From assembly GCA_946408865.1 (NCBI GenBank), contig CAMJTZ010000007.1:1-25034 (forward strand): DNA of 25,034 nucleotides, given 5' to 3'. How positions within the stretch are numbered: the first letter of the stretch is position 1; each line of letters begins with the position of its first letter. Positions 16,896 through 24,564 of the stretch are shown here, one piece after another. Under the pieces are notes generated by a model, which did not search any database, was not told the DNA's origin, and saw nothing but the letters and a program-made list of their open reading frames with translations. This DNA comes from an uncultured Clostridia bacterium (GTDB taxonomy: Bacteria > Bacillota_A > Clostridia > Christensenellales > Aristaeellaceae). A program made the translations under genes and the position numbers.

Positions 16896-17969
16896 TTGAA
16901 GAAGATCGTACTCACCGGCGGCGGGACGCTGGGACATGTTACGCCCCATCTGGCGCTGATTCCCCGCCTGCTGGAAAAGGGATATGAGATACACTATATC
17001 GGAACGGAAAACGGCATGGAAGCCCCGAAAATGCGCTCCGTTCCCGGGATCACCTATCACGCGGTCAAAAGCGGCAAGCTGCGCCGCTATTTCTCCTGGC
17101 AGAATTTTACCGACCCCTTCCGGGTCGTTGCCGGTGCGTTCGGGTCCGCCCGCCTGATGGGCAGGCTGAAGCCGGACGTCGTCTTCTCCAAGGGCGGTTT
17201 CGTGGCGGTTCCCGTCGTCTTCGGCGCCTGGCTGCACCGGATTCCTGTTCTCTGCCACGAGAGCGACCTGACGCCCGGTCTGGCCAACAAGCTGTGCAAA
17301 CCTTTCGCAAAACGCTTTGCGACCACCTTCCCCGAATGCGCCGAAGCCCTGGGGCGGAAAGCGGAAATGACCGGCACGCCCCTGCGGCCGGAGCTGTTCA
17401 CCGGCTCCCGGGAAAAAGGCCTTTCCTTTCTGGGGTTTGACGGAAGCAAACCGGTCCTGCTGATGATGGGAGGTTCCTCCGGCGCCCAGAGCGTGAACGC
17501 CTGCCTGCGCAAATGTCTTCCCGCCCTGACGGCGGATTTCGACGTGGCGCACATCTGCGGCAAAGGCAACCTGGACAGTGCGCTGGAAGGGACGCCCGGC
17601 TACCGCCAGATCGAGTTTCTCGACGCGGATCTTCCGGATGTCCTGGCCTGTACCGATCTGGTGCTGAGCCGCGCCGGTGCCAACGCGCTGTGCGAATTCC
17701 AGGCGCTCGGACGCCCGATGCTGCTGATTCCCTATCCGAAGGGCGCCAGCCGGGGCGACCAGATCCTCAACGCCCAGAGCCTCGAAAAGCGCGGCCTGTG
17801 CCGCGTCCTCCTGCAGGAAAACATGACGGAGGAGGCCCTGACCCGGGCCGTCCGGGAAACCTGGGCCTCCCGCGAAACGCTCACCGAAGCGCTCCGGAAC
17901 GCCCCGCCCGCAGACGGAACGGAGAGGGTCCTGGAGCTCATCGAAGAAGTGCAGAAAAAGAAAAAATAA
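16896..17969 (+). CDS. murG: MurG, UDP-GlcNAc:lipid I N-acetylglucosaminyltransferase
   Basis: A 357-aa GT28 glycosyltransferase that adds GlcNAc to lipid I on the inner face of the membrane to make lipid II, the last cytoplasmic step of peptidoglycan precursor synthesis. Motifs: KKIVLTGGGTLGHVTP (2-17, with His14), SKGGFVAVP (98-106), GGSSGAQSVN (192-201) and LSRAGANALCE (257-267), followed by LIPYPKGASRGDQ. The frame is open from TTG 16857 with ATG at 16878. I prefer TTG 16896, because AAGGAAGTG lies 6-8 nt upstream and it gives the canonical MKKIVLTGGG start; ATG 16878 is the alternative. It is not in a division and cell-wall (dcw) cluster here but is a single transcript between terminators. 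Confidence 0.95.
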   Translation: MKKIVLTGGGTLGHVTPHLALIPRLLEKGYEIHYIGTENGMEAPKMRSVPGITYHAVKSGKLRRYFSWQNFTDPFRVVAGAFGSARLMGRLKPDVVFSKGGFVAVPVVFGAWLHRIPVLCHESDLTPGLANKLCKPFAKRFATTFPECAEALGRKAEMTGTPLRPELFTGSREKGLSFLGFDGSKPVLLMMGGSSGAQSVNACLRKCLPALTADFDVAHICGKGNLDSALEGTPGYRQIEFLDADLPDVLACTDLVLSRAGANALCEFQALGRPMLLIPYPKGASRGDQILNAQSLEKRGLCRVLLQENMTEEALTRAVRETWASRETLTEALRNAPPADGTERVLELIEEVQKKKK

Positions 17970-17978
17970 ACCATGTGT

Positions 17979-18005
17979 AAAAAAGCATCCCGAAGGATGC
18001 TTTTT
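17979..18005 (+). terminator. Bidirectional terminator between murG and the VanW gene
   Basis: GCATCC/GGATGC with a CGAA tetraloop (17985-18000) is extended by A:T pairs: six As on the left and five Ts on the right. It serves murG on plus and the VanW operon, whose stop is at 18011, on minus. Confidence 0.93.
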
Positions 18006-18010
18006 CTTTG

Positions 18011-19747
18011 TCACGGATTGTACTCCACCGTCTCCTGATAAGCCTTGTAGGTCGTCTTGAACAGAATCTCCCGCTTGATCTCCTTGTTTCCCTGATACCA
18101 GACCTTCCAGGTCTGCACCTCATATCCCTTGCGTCCGGAGACGGTCTTTTTGCTCTCGCCGGGCGCGAGATTCGGGTTGATCACGTAATTGATTCCTTCC
18201 GGCTGGTCGATGGTGCGGACAAGGTCGCTCTCCAGATCGATCTTCACGCCCGCTCCCAGGCTCATGCCGTAAATATTCACAGTCACCTTCTGCTTGCTGT
18301 ATGCGGCGACAATGAAAACCGGCCATTCCGTGTTGTTTCTGAATTTGAAATCCAGTCCCGGCCAGTTGACCGTGGCGTCAAATCCCTTCTCCACATAATT
18401 CGACGGCCATGCGTGCGGATTGCGTTCGATAATCTCGAGATCCGCCCGTGCCACCGCGTTGAACAGCGTGGAGCTGGTCTGGCAGACACCGCCGCCGATC
18501 TCGTCCCGGCTCTGTCCGCCGGCGATGGCTGCGGCTTCCTTGTATCCCTTCGCCGCAGTCCGCTCCCCAGTAGCCCCGTTAAAGGAGAAGATCTCGCCCG
18601 GCAGCACCGTGACGCCGTTGATCGCCGCGGCGCTCAGCTGGATATTGGTGTTCCGGTTCTTGTTGCTGGTTGTATTGGTGGTATAGGCAGAAATCAGGCC
18701 GAACTGGTTCATCAGCTCCGCTTTGGTTTTCTCTGCCTCAATCCGCTGCGGCACCACGCGCACCGTCGAATTGGTCACGCCGCTGTCGAGCAGCGTCGTC
18801 AGCCGGGTATACAGGTCTTCCGGATCCACTTTGGCGCCGGGCCGGTCATCCGTGAACGTGAAGGCTTTGGTGGCGAAATTGAAGCTTTCCACCTGGCTGT
18901 TCACCGGTTCCCGGTCCACATAGTTCACAATCCCGTCCGTCAGGTTGCGCAGGGCCTGATGGTCGTAATCCTGCTTCGTCACATAAGTCTGCGGATAGGA
19001 GCGCAGGTCCGCCGCGTTGCTCACCCGCTCCTCAAACGGCGTCCTTCCGCTGCCGCGGTTGCTGTTTGAATTGCTCCTGCCGAAGGCCCAGGCCCTGTCC
19101 ACAACCTCCCGGGTGTTCCGGGAAAACGGCACGCGTTCGCTGTTTACATGCCAGTTTTCGTTGCCGATGGAGACCACCAGGTCAAAGGAGGCGTCAATCG
19201 CCCCGTTGGCTTCCTCCAGGGTCCGCACGGCCTGCTCACGGGTCATGCCGCCCACATGGATATTGTCGATGTAGATTCCCTGGTAAATCCGGTCCGTATA
19301 GATCTCGTCCCGGCATTTGTCATGGATTTCCTCCCGCTTCGCGTCCAGGGAAATGATCGTCCCGTTCATGAAACCGATATTCGGCAGGAATTTGTAGCGG
19401 ACGCCGGTCAGCTGGGGAACCATCAGCACCGCGAGACCGGTCAGGAGGATCAGGCACACGACAATCGTCGCGATCCACCCGCCGTTATAGTGCTTCGGTG
19501 GTTTTTTCAGCACTTTGCGTTCCGGCTCGCGCTGGTTGCTGTAGCGGTTGAAGTCATCAAACAGCGGGGAAACCGGTCCCAGTCCGTCGTCCTCTTCCCG
19601 GGCAAAATAGCGGTTCCGCGGCTGCAGGGCCGGATTCTGCGCAGGTTTCTCCGGTTCCTTTGTCTTCCGCTCCTCGGGGGGCGTATATTCCTCGGGGATG
19701 ATCTCCCCGTCCCCCTCATACAGCTCGTATCTTTTCAGTCTGGCCAT
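18011..19747 (-). CDS. Membrane-anchored VanW-family protein with C-terminal G5-like domain
   Basis: A 578-aa envelope protein and last gene of its operon. A charged, proline-rich cytoplasmic stretch (1-88) is followed by one membrane segment (about 90-112). An extracellular region of the YoaR/PG_binding_4 type (about 155-340) has GIYIDNIHVGGMTREQA. The VanW domain (about 365-480) is diagnosed by GGGVCQTSSTLFNA (418-431), then HAWPSNYVEKGFDATVNW. A beta-rich G5-like end (about 500-575) closes the protein. VanW was named from vancomycin-resistance clusters, but its biochemical role is unknown and this gene is not evidence of resistance. ATG 19747 follows AGGGGAAGAAC, 17 nt after the U32 stop. 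Wall association is inferred from domain content and from mltG in the same operon. Confidence 0.93.
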   Translation of the reverse strand: MARLKRYELYEGDGEIIPEEYTPPEERKTKEPEKPAQNPALQPRNRYFAREEDDGLGPVSPLFDDFNRYSNQREPERKVLKKPPKHYNGGWIATIVVCLILLTGLAVLMVPQLTGVRYKFLPNIGFMNGTIISLDAKREEIHDKCRDEIYTDRIYQGIYIDNIHVGGMTREQAVRTLEEANGAIDASFDLVVSIGNENWHVNSERVPFSRNTREVVDRAWAFGRSNSNSNRGSGRTPFEERVSNAADLRSYPQTYVTKQDYDHQALRNLTDGIVNYVDREPVNSQVESFNFATKAFTFTDDRPGAKVDPEDLYTRLTTLLDSGVTNSTVRVVPQRIEAEKTKAELMNQFGLISAYTTNTTSNKNRNTNIQLSAAAINGVTVLPGEIFSFNGATGERTAAKGYKEAAAIAGGQSRDEIGGGVCQTSSTLFNAVARADLEIIERNPHAWPSNYVEKGFDATVNWPGLDFKFRNNTEWPVFIVAAYSKQKVTVNIYGMSLGAGVKIDLESDLVRTIDQPEGINYVINPNLAPGESKKTVSGRKGYEVQTWKVWYQGNKEIKREILFKTTYKAYQETVEYNP

Positions 19748-19764
19748 GTTCTTCCCCTGTCAGC

Positions 19765-20997
19765 TTATTTGCGGTGGTTCCGCACCGGTCCCCGCAGAAT
19801 ATCCCCGGCGCCGCAGGCGGGAAGATCCATCAGGATCGTCTCCCCCGCAATTCCCAGCGTGTCCAGTTCCTCGCCTGTCTTCTCCCGGATCAGCCGCGAG
19901 GCAGTCACCGGCCGCACGCCTTCCGGCGTCATCAGTTCCAGTGTCTCTCCCGCAAAAAAACGATTCTTCAGCAGAAGCCGCGTTTTCCCGGTTGCGGCGT
20001 CCTGCCCCAGTACGCGGGCCGTGTATTCCCGCTCCTGATGGAAGCCTTCCGCCTCCCCGGGTGTTTCCGGCTTTCCGAGAAGGAAGCCTGTATCACTGTC
20101 CCGGTGGCTTGCGCAGCGCAGTTCCTGCATCAGACCCGGCAGTTCCCGCTGAAAAGCTTCCCGGCTCTCCGAGAGCAGGCTGAGCGCCCGCCGGTATGCG
20201 CCGGTCACCACCGCCACATAGTATTCCGTTTTCATCCGGCCCTCAATCTTCAGGCTGGAAACGCCGGCTTCGCACAGTTCCGGCAGAATCGGCATCAGAC
20301 ACAGGTCCCGCGCAGAGAAAAGGTAGGTTCCGCGCGCATCCTCGTCGACGGGGAAATACTCCCCGGGACGCTTTTCCTCCGTCACGGCATACTGCCACCT
20401 GCAGGGCTGCGCGCATTCCCCGCGGTTTCCGCTCCGCCCTGTCAGATAGGCGGACAGCAGGCATCTTCCGGAATAGGCCATACAGCTGGCGCCGTGTACA
20501 AACGTTTCCAGCTGGATGCTGTCTCCCAGGGTCTGTTTCATCTTCCGGATGCGTTCCAGGCTGACCTCCCGGGCCAGGATAACCCGCTCGCAGCCCATTT
20601 CCCGGTACATTTCCGCTGCCGGCGTATTCACGGTACTGGCCTGGGTGCTGACGTGCACCGGCAGTCCCGGCACTTCCCTGCGCAGCAGGCGGATCGCCCC
20701 GGGATCGCTCGCGATCACTGCGTCCGCCCCGGCCGCCTCTGCGCTCCGGGCAGCTTCAATGAATCCCTCCAGCTCGTCGTCGAAGGGATAGATATTCATC
20801 GTCACGTAAAACCGGGCGTGCGCGTCATGCGCAAGACGGACCGCGTCCCGCAGCTCCTCGCCGTCAAAGCTGCCGGCATACGCCCGCAGTCCGTACTGTT
20901 TCATTCCGCCGTATACAGCGTCCGCGCCGAAATGCAGTGCCGCTTCCAGTGATTCGCGGCTTCCGGCCGGACACAGCAGCTCCGGTATCTTCATCAT
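19765..20997 (-). CDS. U32-family protein (TrhP/YegQ-like, annotated as peptidase)
   Basis: A 410-aa protein of the U32 family. ELLCPAGSRESLEAAL (6-21) and ETFVHGASCMAYSGRCLLS (164-182), followed by GNRGECAQPCRWQY (190-203), are family hallmarks. Four cysteines (172, 179, 195, 199) are placed like the iron-sulfur ligands of U32 tRNA-hydroxylation proteins. Bacterial homologues TrhP/RlhA hydroxylate uridine in tRNA or cytidine in rRNA, so the collagenase label of older annotations is doubtful. ATG 20997 overlaps the mltG stop (ATGA); ATG 20994 is an equal alternative. A U32 gene downstream of mltG is also seen in Bacillus (yrrL to yrrO region), where there are two copies; here only one is present. 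Confidence 0.92.
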   Translation of the reverse strand: MMKIPELLCPAGSRESLEAALHFGADAVYGGMKQYGLRAYAGSFDGEELRDAVRLAHDAHARFYVTMNIYPFDDELEGFIEAARSAEAAGADAVIASDPGAIRLLRREVPGLPVHVSTQASTVNTPAAEMYREMGCERVILAREVSLERIRKMKQTLGDSIQLETFVHGASCMAYSGRCLLSAYLTGRSGNRGECAQPCRWQYAVTEEKRPGEYFPVDEDARGTYLFSARDLCLMPILPELCEAGVSSLKIEGRMKTEYYVAVVTGAYRRALSLLSESREAFQRELPGLMQELRCASHRDSDTGFLLGKPETPGEAEGFHQEREYTARVLGQDAATGKTRLLLKNRFFAGETLELMTPEGVRPVTASRLIREKTGEELDTLGIAGETILMDLPACGAGDILRGPVRNHRK

Positions 20998-22175
20998 TCC
21001 AATCCCCTGGTCTGGTCGTACTTCTGCCACAGCGGCGCATAGACCGCCACGGCGCGCTCATGCTCTTCCAGCGTCCTGGAGAAATAGAGTTCCCCGCTTT
21101 CCGGCTCTTTGGCACAGAAGAACAGGTATTTTCCGGCTGTCAGCGTTTCGTCCGGATAGAGCGCCGCGCGGATTGCCTTGGGCGAAGGATTGCAGATCGG
21201 TCCCGGCGGGAGTCCCCGGTTCTGATAGGTATTGTAGGGGCTGTTCTGCTTCAGGTCCGACTCTGTCAGCGCCATCCTGCGGATGCCGGTAATGTAATGG
21301 ATCGTTACGTCGCTCTCGAGTTTCATGCCGGCCCGCAGGCGGTTGTGGAACACGGCGCTGACCCTGCCGAAGTCCGCCTCCTTGGCCTCTTTCTCAATCA
21401 GGCTGGCCAGCGTCAGAATCTCATCCATGCTCATGCCCAGGGCTTCCGCCTGGTCCTGATAATCCTCCGGGAAGGCGGCTTCCGTCTGGCTCAGCAGTTT
21501 CCGGATGATTTCCTCCTCTGTGGCGTTCGTGTAAACTTCATAGGTGTTCGGCGACAGGTATCCTTCCAGCACATATTTGCGGGACGCTGCATTCCCGCCG
21601 GATAGTACGTCCGCAATATAGTAATAGTCCCCGAATTCCGTACCGGTCCGGCACAGCTCCAGGAAGTGGTCCGCGGATTCGAACACGCCGTTTTTCAGCA
21701 GCTTTGCCGCGAAATCCTCCACTGTTTCGCCCGGAATCAGCGTAATATTGCGCACCAGCGGATTTCCGTCGCCGGCTGTCAGCTGATCCGCAATTTCCTG
21801 GATCGTCATATCCTTGCGCAGCGTGTAGGTGCCGACCTGAATTTTCTGGCCCATCCCCGCGAAGTCACAGTAGTACTTGAAAATGGTCTTGTTGCGGATC
21901 AGTCCCGCATTCTCCAGGTTGGCTGAAACCCGGTTCAGGCTCTGTCCGGAGGTAATCTCGAAGACGTATTCGGTACCGTCCTTCGTATCCACGGGCGCAG
22001 CAAACTCACCGTACAGCCTGTTCCATACGGTCATGCAGATTCCCGTCACCAGTACCAGCACGGTCACCGTCACGAGCACAGGCCGCAGGACCTTCCACAG
22101 GCCGTCGTACCAGGAAAAACTGTACTGGCGCTCATCACGTATGCTCCGATACGTGTATTCCTTCGTATCCTTCAA
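20994..22175 (-). CDS. mltG: MltG, endolytic peptidoglycan transglycosylase
   Basis: A 393-aa YceG-like enzyme anchored by one N-terminal membrane segment (about 32-52). It cuts nascent glycan strands and so sets their length. A LysM-like part (about 68-118, VFEITSGQSLNRVSANL) leads to the catalytic domain with LEGYLSPNTY (203-212), LASLIEKEA carrying the presumed catalytic Glu261, and RGLPPGPICNPS (320-331). The start is TTG 22175: no ATG or GTG fits before the membrane segment, and GAGGG in the end of ylbF lies about 7 nt upstream. It sits 3 nt behind ylbF and overlaps the U32 start by 4 nt. Confidence 0.94.
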   Translation of the reverse strand: MKDTKEYTYRSIRDERQYSFSWYDGLWKVLRPVLVTVTVLVLVTGICMTVWNRLYGEFAAPVDTKDGTEYVFEITSGQSLNRVSANLENAGLIRNKTIFKYYCDFAGMGQKIQVGTYTLRKDMTIQEIADQLTAGDGNPLVRNITLIPGETVEDFAAKLLKNGVFESADHFLELCRTGTEFGDYYYIADVLSGGNAASRKYVLEGYLSPNTYEVYTNATEEEIIRKLLSQTEAAFPEDYQDQAEALGMSMDEILTLASLIEKEAKEADFGRVSAVFHNRLRAGMKLESDVTIHYITGIRRMALTESDLKQNSPYNTYQNRGLPPGPICNPSPKAIRAALYPDETLTAGKYLFFCAKEPESGELYFSRTLEEHERAVAVYAPLWQKYDQTRGLE

Positions 22176-22178
22176 TGC

Positions 22179-22529
22179 CTATCCCTCTAAACCAGGAATC
22201 GAGATATCCACGTCTGCAGCTTCCGTCACGATTTTGAAAATATCCGCCATCATCTGCTGCAGCCGCATCTCAGCCAGCAGGTAATTGCTGACCTCCTGCT
22301 TGGAAAACAGCAGCGTGGAAATACCGGAAAAGCGCTGCATATCCTCTGTGTCCGCGGCCTGCCCGCTGACAGCCGCCATCTGGATCGTCATCTGCAGCTT
22401 CCGGTATTCCTTGATCAGTGCGGCCGTCGTTTCATCGCCCATCACGGAATCCTTCAGCTCATGATAGGTTTTGTACTCCTCGCTCTCGCGGATATCCTGC
22501 GCGAGCCTGTACGTTGATGAATAATCCAC
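22179..22529 (-). CDS. YlbF/YmcA-family protein
   Basis: A 116-aa, mostly helical Com_YlbF protein. LAQDIRESEEYKTYHELKDSV (9-29) and LIKEYRKLQMTIQM (38-51) match the family's first two helices. In Bacillus the YlbF-YmcA-YaaT complex interacts with RNase Y and affects mRNA maturation and sporulation/competence. An RNA-decay link here is only suggested, by the RNase J gene directly upstream. The start is GTG 22529 with AGGAGG 9 nt before it. It heads the ylbF-mltG-U32-vanW operon. Which of the several YlbF paralogues it represents cannot be told. Confidence 0.85.
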   Translation of the reverse strand: MDYSSTYRLAQDIRESEEYKTYHELKDSVMGDETTAALIKEYRKLQMTIQMAAVSGQAADTEDMQRFSGISTLLFSKQEVSNYLLAEMRLQQMMADIFKIVTEAADVDISIPGLEG

Positions 22530-22550
22530 GCGTCCCGCCCTCCTTACAAT

Positions 22551-22593
22551 AAAAAAACGGTCAGAAAGGGGGATTTCTTCCCTTTCCGACCCG
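22551..22593 (-). terminator. Intrinsic terminator between rnj and ylbF
   Basis: Arms 22558-22570 (CGGTCAGAAAGGG) and 22580-22593 pair with one bulge and one mismatch around a 9-nt loop. Seven Ts (22551-22557, read on minus) follow. It lies 39 nt past the rnj stop, and the ylbF Shine-Dalgarno begins a few bases beyond its T-tract. Confidence 0.88.
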
Positions 22594-22594
22594 T

Positions 22595-22624
22595 ATTATA
22601 GCAGATTCAGCGCTTTCCGCGCAA
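22595..22624 (-). promoter_or_regulatory. Candidate ylbF-operon promoter overlapping the terminator
   Basis: On the minus strand a perfect TATAAT (22595-22600) with TG one base before it (extended -10) and TTGCGC 18 bp upstream (22619-22624) would start transcription inside the 5' arm of the terminator hairpin. No other promoter is visible for the four-gene operon. Confidence 0.55.
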
Positions 22625-22631
22625 CGTTGCC

Positions 22632-24317
22632 TCAGACATCCAGGATGATTGGCAGGATCATCGGGTTCCGTTTGATCTTCTCGAAAATGAACTGGTGCAC
22701 CTCGTCTTTGATGATGTTCTTAAGATCCGGCCAGTTGTCCCCGGCCAGGCTGTTGTTCGCCAGGATTTCGCGCACAAGGTTCAGGGTTTCGTCGATGATG
22801 TCCTCGTTGTCCTTCACATAGATGAATCCGCGGCTCACGATGTCCGGGCCGCTGACCAGCTTCTCCTCGTCCCGGTTCACCGCCATGGCCACGATCAGCA
22901 GACCGTCCTGGCTCAGGTGTTTCCGGTCCCGCAGCACGATATTCCCGACGTCGCCGACGCCCAGGCCGTCCACCAGCACGCCGCCCACGGGCACCTGCTC
23001 GCCCAGAGCCAGGGTGTCCTGATTCATTTCGATCACCTGGCCAAGCTCGGGAATCACGATATTCTGACTCGGAATCCCCATGGATTCCGCGAGAACGGCG
23101 TGCTGCCACATCATCCGGTATTCTCCGTGCACCGGGATGAAATACTTCGGCCGGATCAGGGAATGCAGCAGTTTCAGCTCTTCCTGGCAGGCGTGGCCGG
23201 AAACATGCACTTCGGCCATCGCGCTGTATACCACCTGCGCGCCCAGCCGGTAGAGCTGGTTGATCACGCGGGAGATAAACTTCTCGTTTCCGGGAATCGG
23301 CGTGGCGGAGATAATAACCATGTCGCTCTGGCGGATCTGCAGTTTGCGGTGTTCCGCGTAGGCCATCCGGGTCAGGCCCGCCATCGGCTCGCCCTGGCTG
23401 CCGGTTGTCATGACCAGGATCTCATTGTCCGGATACTGATCCAGCACGTCCATGTCGATCAGCCAGCCCTCAGGAATCTGCAGTTCACCGATACTCATCG
23501 CCACGCGGCTGACGTTCACCATACTGCGGCCGATGAAGCATACCCGCCTTCCGTAGCGGATGGCGCTGTCGATGATCATCTGCATCCGGTGGATATTGCT
23601 GGCGAACATGGCAACGATCACACGGCCTTCTGCCTGCGCGAACATCTTCTCAAAGGTTTCGCCGACCTTCAGCTCGCTCATGGTGTAGCCCGGGCGCTCC
23701 ACGTTCGTGGATTCGCACAGGAAAGCCAGCACGCCCTGCTCTCCGTAATGGGCAAAGGTCTGCAGATCCGTCACCTGCCCGTCGATGGGCGTATAGTCCA
23801 CTTTAAAGTCGCCGCTGCAGATCACCGTGCCGGCCGGGCAGGTAATCGCGATGGCGCAGGCGCCCGCGATGGAGTGGCTCACATGGATAAACTGGCAGGT
23901 GAAGCATCCAAGCTGCACCGTATCCCGCGGCTCCACCACGTGCATCGGAATCCCGTCCACGCGGTATTCCTTCAGCTTCAGATCCACCAGCGCCAGCGTC
24001 AGTTTGGTTCCGTAAATATGCGCCGGCACCTGTTTCAGGATATACGGCGTCGCGCCGATATGGTCCTCATGGCCGTGTGTAAACAGGTAACCCCGGATAT
24101 TGTCCTTCTTTGCCAGCAGGTAGCTGATATCCGGAATCACCAGGTCAACGCCCAGCATATCCTCCTTCGGAAACACGCTGCCGCAGTCGACGACGACAAT
24201 ATCCTCTCCGTACTCGAACACATACATGTTCTTTCCGATCTCATCCACGCCGCCCAGGGATACAATCCGTAAACGTCCGGTTTCTTTTTCTTTTGCTTTT
24301 TGTGCTTTCGTACTCAC
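22632..24317 (-). CDS. rnj: Ribonuclease J
   Basis: A 561-aa beta-CASP metallo-beta-lactamase RNase with 5'-3' exonuclease and endonuclease activity in mRNA decay and rRNA processing. Motifs: GGVDEIGKN (22-30); THGHEDHIGA (80-89) with metal ligands His81, His83, Asp85, His86; His148 in HVSHSIAG; Asp170 in SGDFKVDY; SGHA (373-376); and PVHGEYRMM (395-403) with His397. The length is normal for RNase J1/J2. The start is GTG 24317 with AAAGG about 9 nt upstream, a modest Shine-Dalgarno. Monocistronic by its flanking signals. The J1/J2 distinction cannot be made from this copy alone. Confidence 0.95.
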   Translation of the reverse strand: MSTKAQKAKEKETGRLRIVSLGGVDEIGKNMYVFEYGEDIVVVDCGSVFPKEDMLGVDLVIPDISYLLAKKDNIRGYLFTHGHEDHIGATPYILKQVPAHIYGTKLTLALVDLKLKEYRVDGIPMHVVEPRDTVQLGCFTCQFIHVSHSIAGACAIAITCPAGTVICSGDFKVDYTPIDGQVTDLQTFAHYGEQGVLAFLCESTNVERPGYTMSELKVGETFEKMFAQAEGRVIVAMFASNIHRMQMIIDSAIRYGRRVCFIGRSMVNVSRVAMSIGELQIPEGWLIDMDVLDQYPDNEILVMTTGSQGEPMAGLTRMAYAEHRKLQIRQSDMVIISATPIPGNEKFISRVINQLYRLGAQVVYSAMAEVHVSGHACQEELKLLHSLIRPKYFIPVHGEYRMMWQHAVLAESMGIPSQNIVIPELGQVIEMNQDTLALGEQVPVGGVLVDGLGVGDVGNIVLRDRKHLSQDGLLIVAMAVNRDEEKLVSGPDIVSRGFIYVKDNEDIIDETLNLVREILANNSLAGDNWPDLKNIIKDEVHQFIFEKIKRNPMILPIILDV

Positions 24318-24504
24318 TGTAACTGCCTTTCATTCTTCACATACGCGCATCGTTGCGATGGACCGGAAAGGAATGCAGAATTCCCCCTGTCACCCTATTC
24401 GCGTTATTTTTATGCAATTCATACGTGTAAATATATTATCATATTTTTTCACGTGCCGCCACCCCGTTTCTTCATGAAATTGTTAAGAATAGTTTAAACT
24501 TTGC
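24318..24504 (-). promoter_or_regulatory. AT-rich leader/promoter region of rnj, boxes unresolved
   Basis: This 187-bp gap should hold the rnj promoter. The strongly AT-rich part (about 24400-24455) contains several partial -10 matches such as GATAAT and TATATT on the minus strand, but none with a good -35 at 16-18 bp, so I do not choose one. Nearer the gene a small CATCG-TTG-CGATG dyad (about 24348-24360) is present. No riboswitch or T-box structure was recognised. Confidence 0.4.
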
Positions 24505-24539
24505 AAAAAGAAGGAACGGCCTCATCTCAAAGCCGTTCC
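24505..24539 (-). terminator. Intrinsic terminator after the SH3-repeat gene
   Basis: GGAACGGC (24513-24520) and GCCGTTCC (24532-24539) form an 8-bp stem around an 11-nt loop. On the minus strand it is followed by TTC and five Ts (24505-24509). Confidence 0.9.
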
Positions 24540-24564
24540 CTTCATGCTCCCGGAAAACCGTCTG

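Noticed and set aside
18011..19747. VanW gene as evidence for glycopeptide resistance
   Set aside because: No vanHAX-type ligase or dehydrogenase genes are nearby, and VanW domains are widespread in wall-associated proteins of non-resistant Clostridia.
22695..24272. 525-codon plus-strand frame over RNase J
   Set aside because: Antisense shadow, His/Gln/Val-rich with no recognisable domain.
24318..24504. Possible riboswitch or T-box in the rnj leader
   Set aside because: No conserved core motif or terminator/antiterminator pair was seen on the rnj side.
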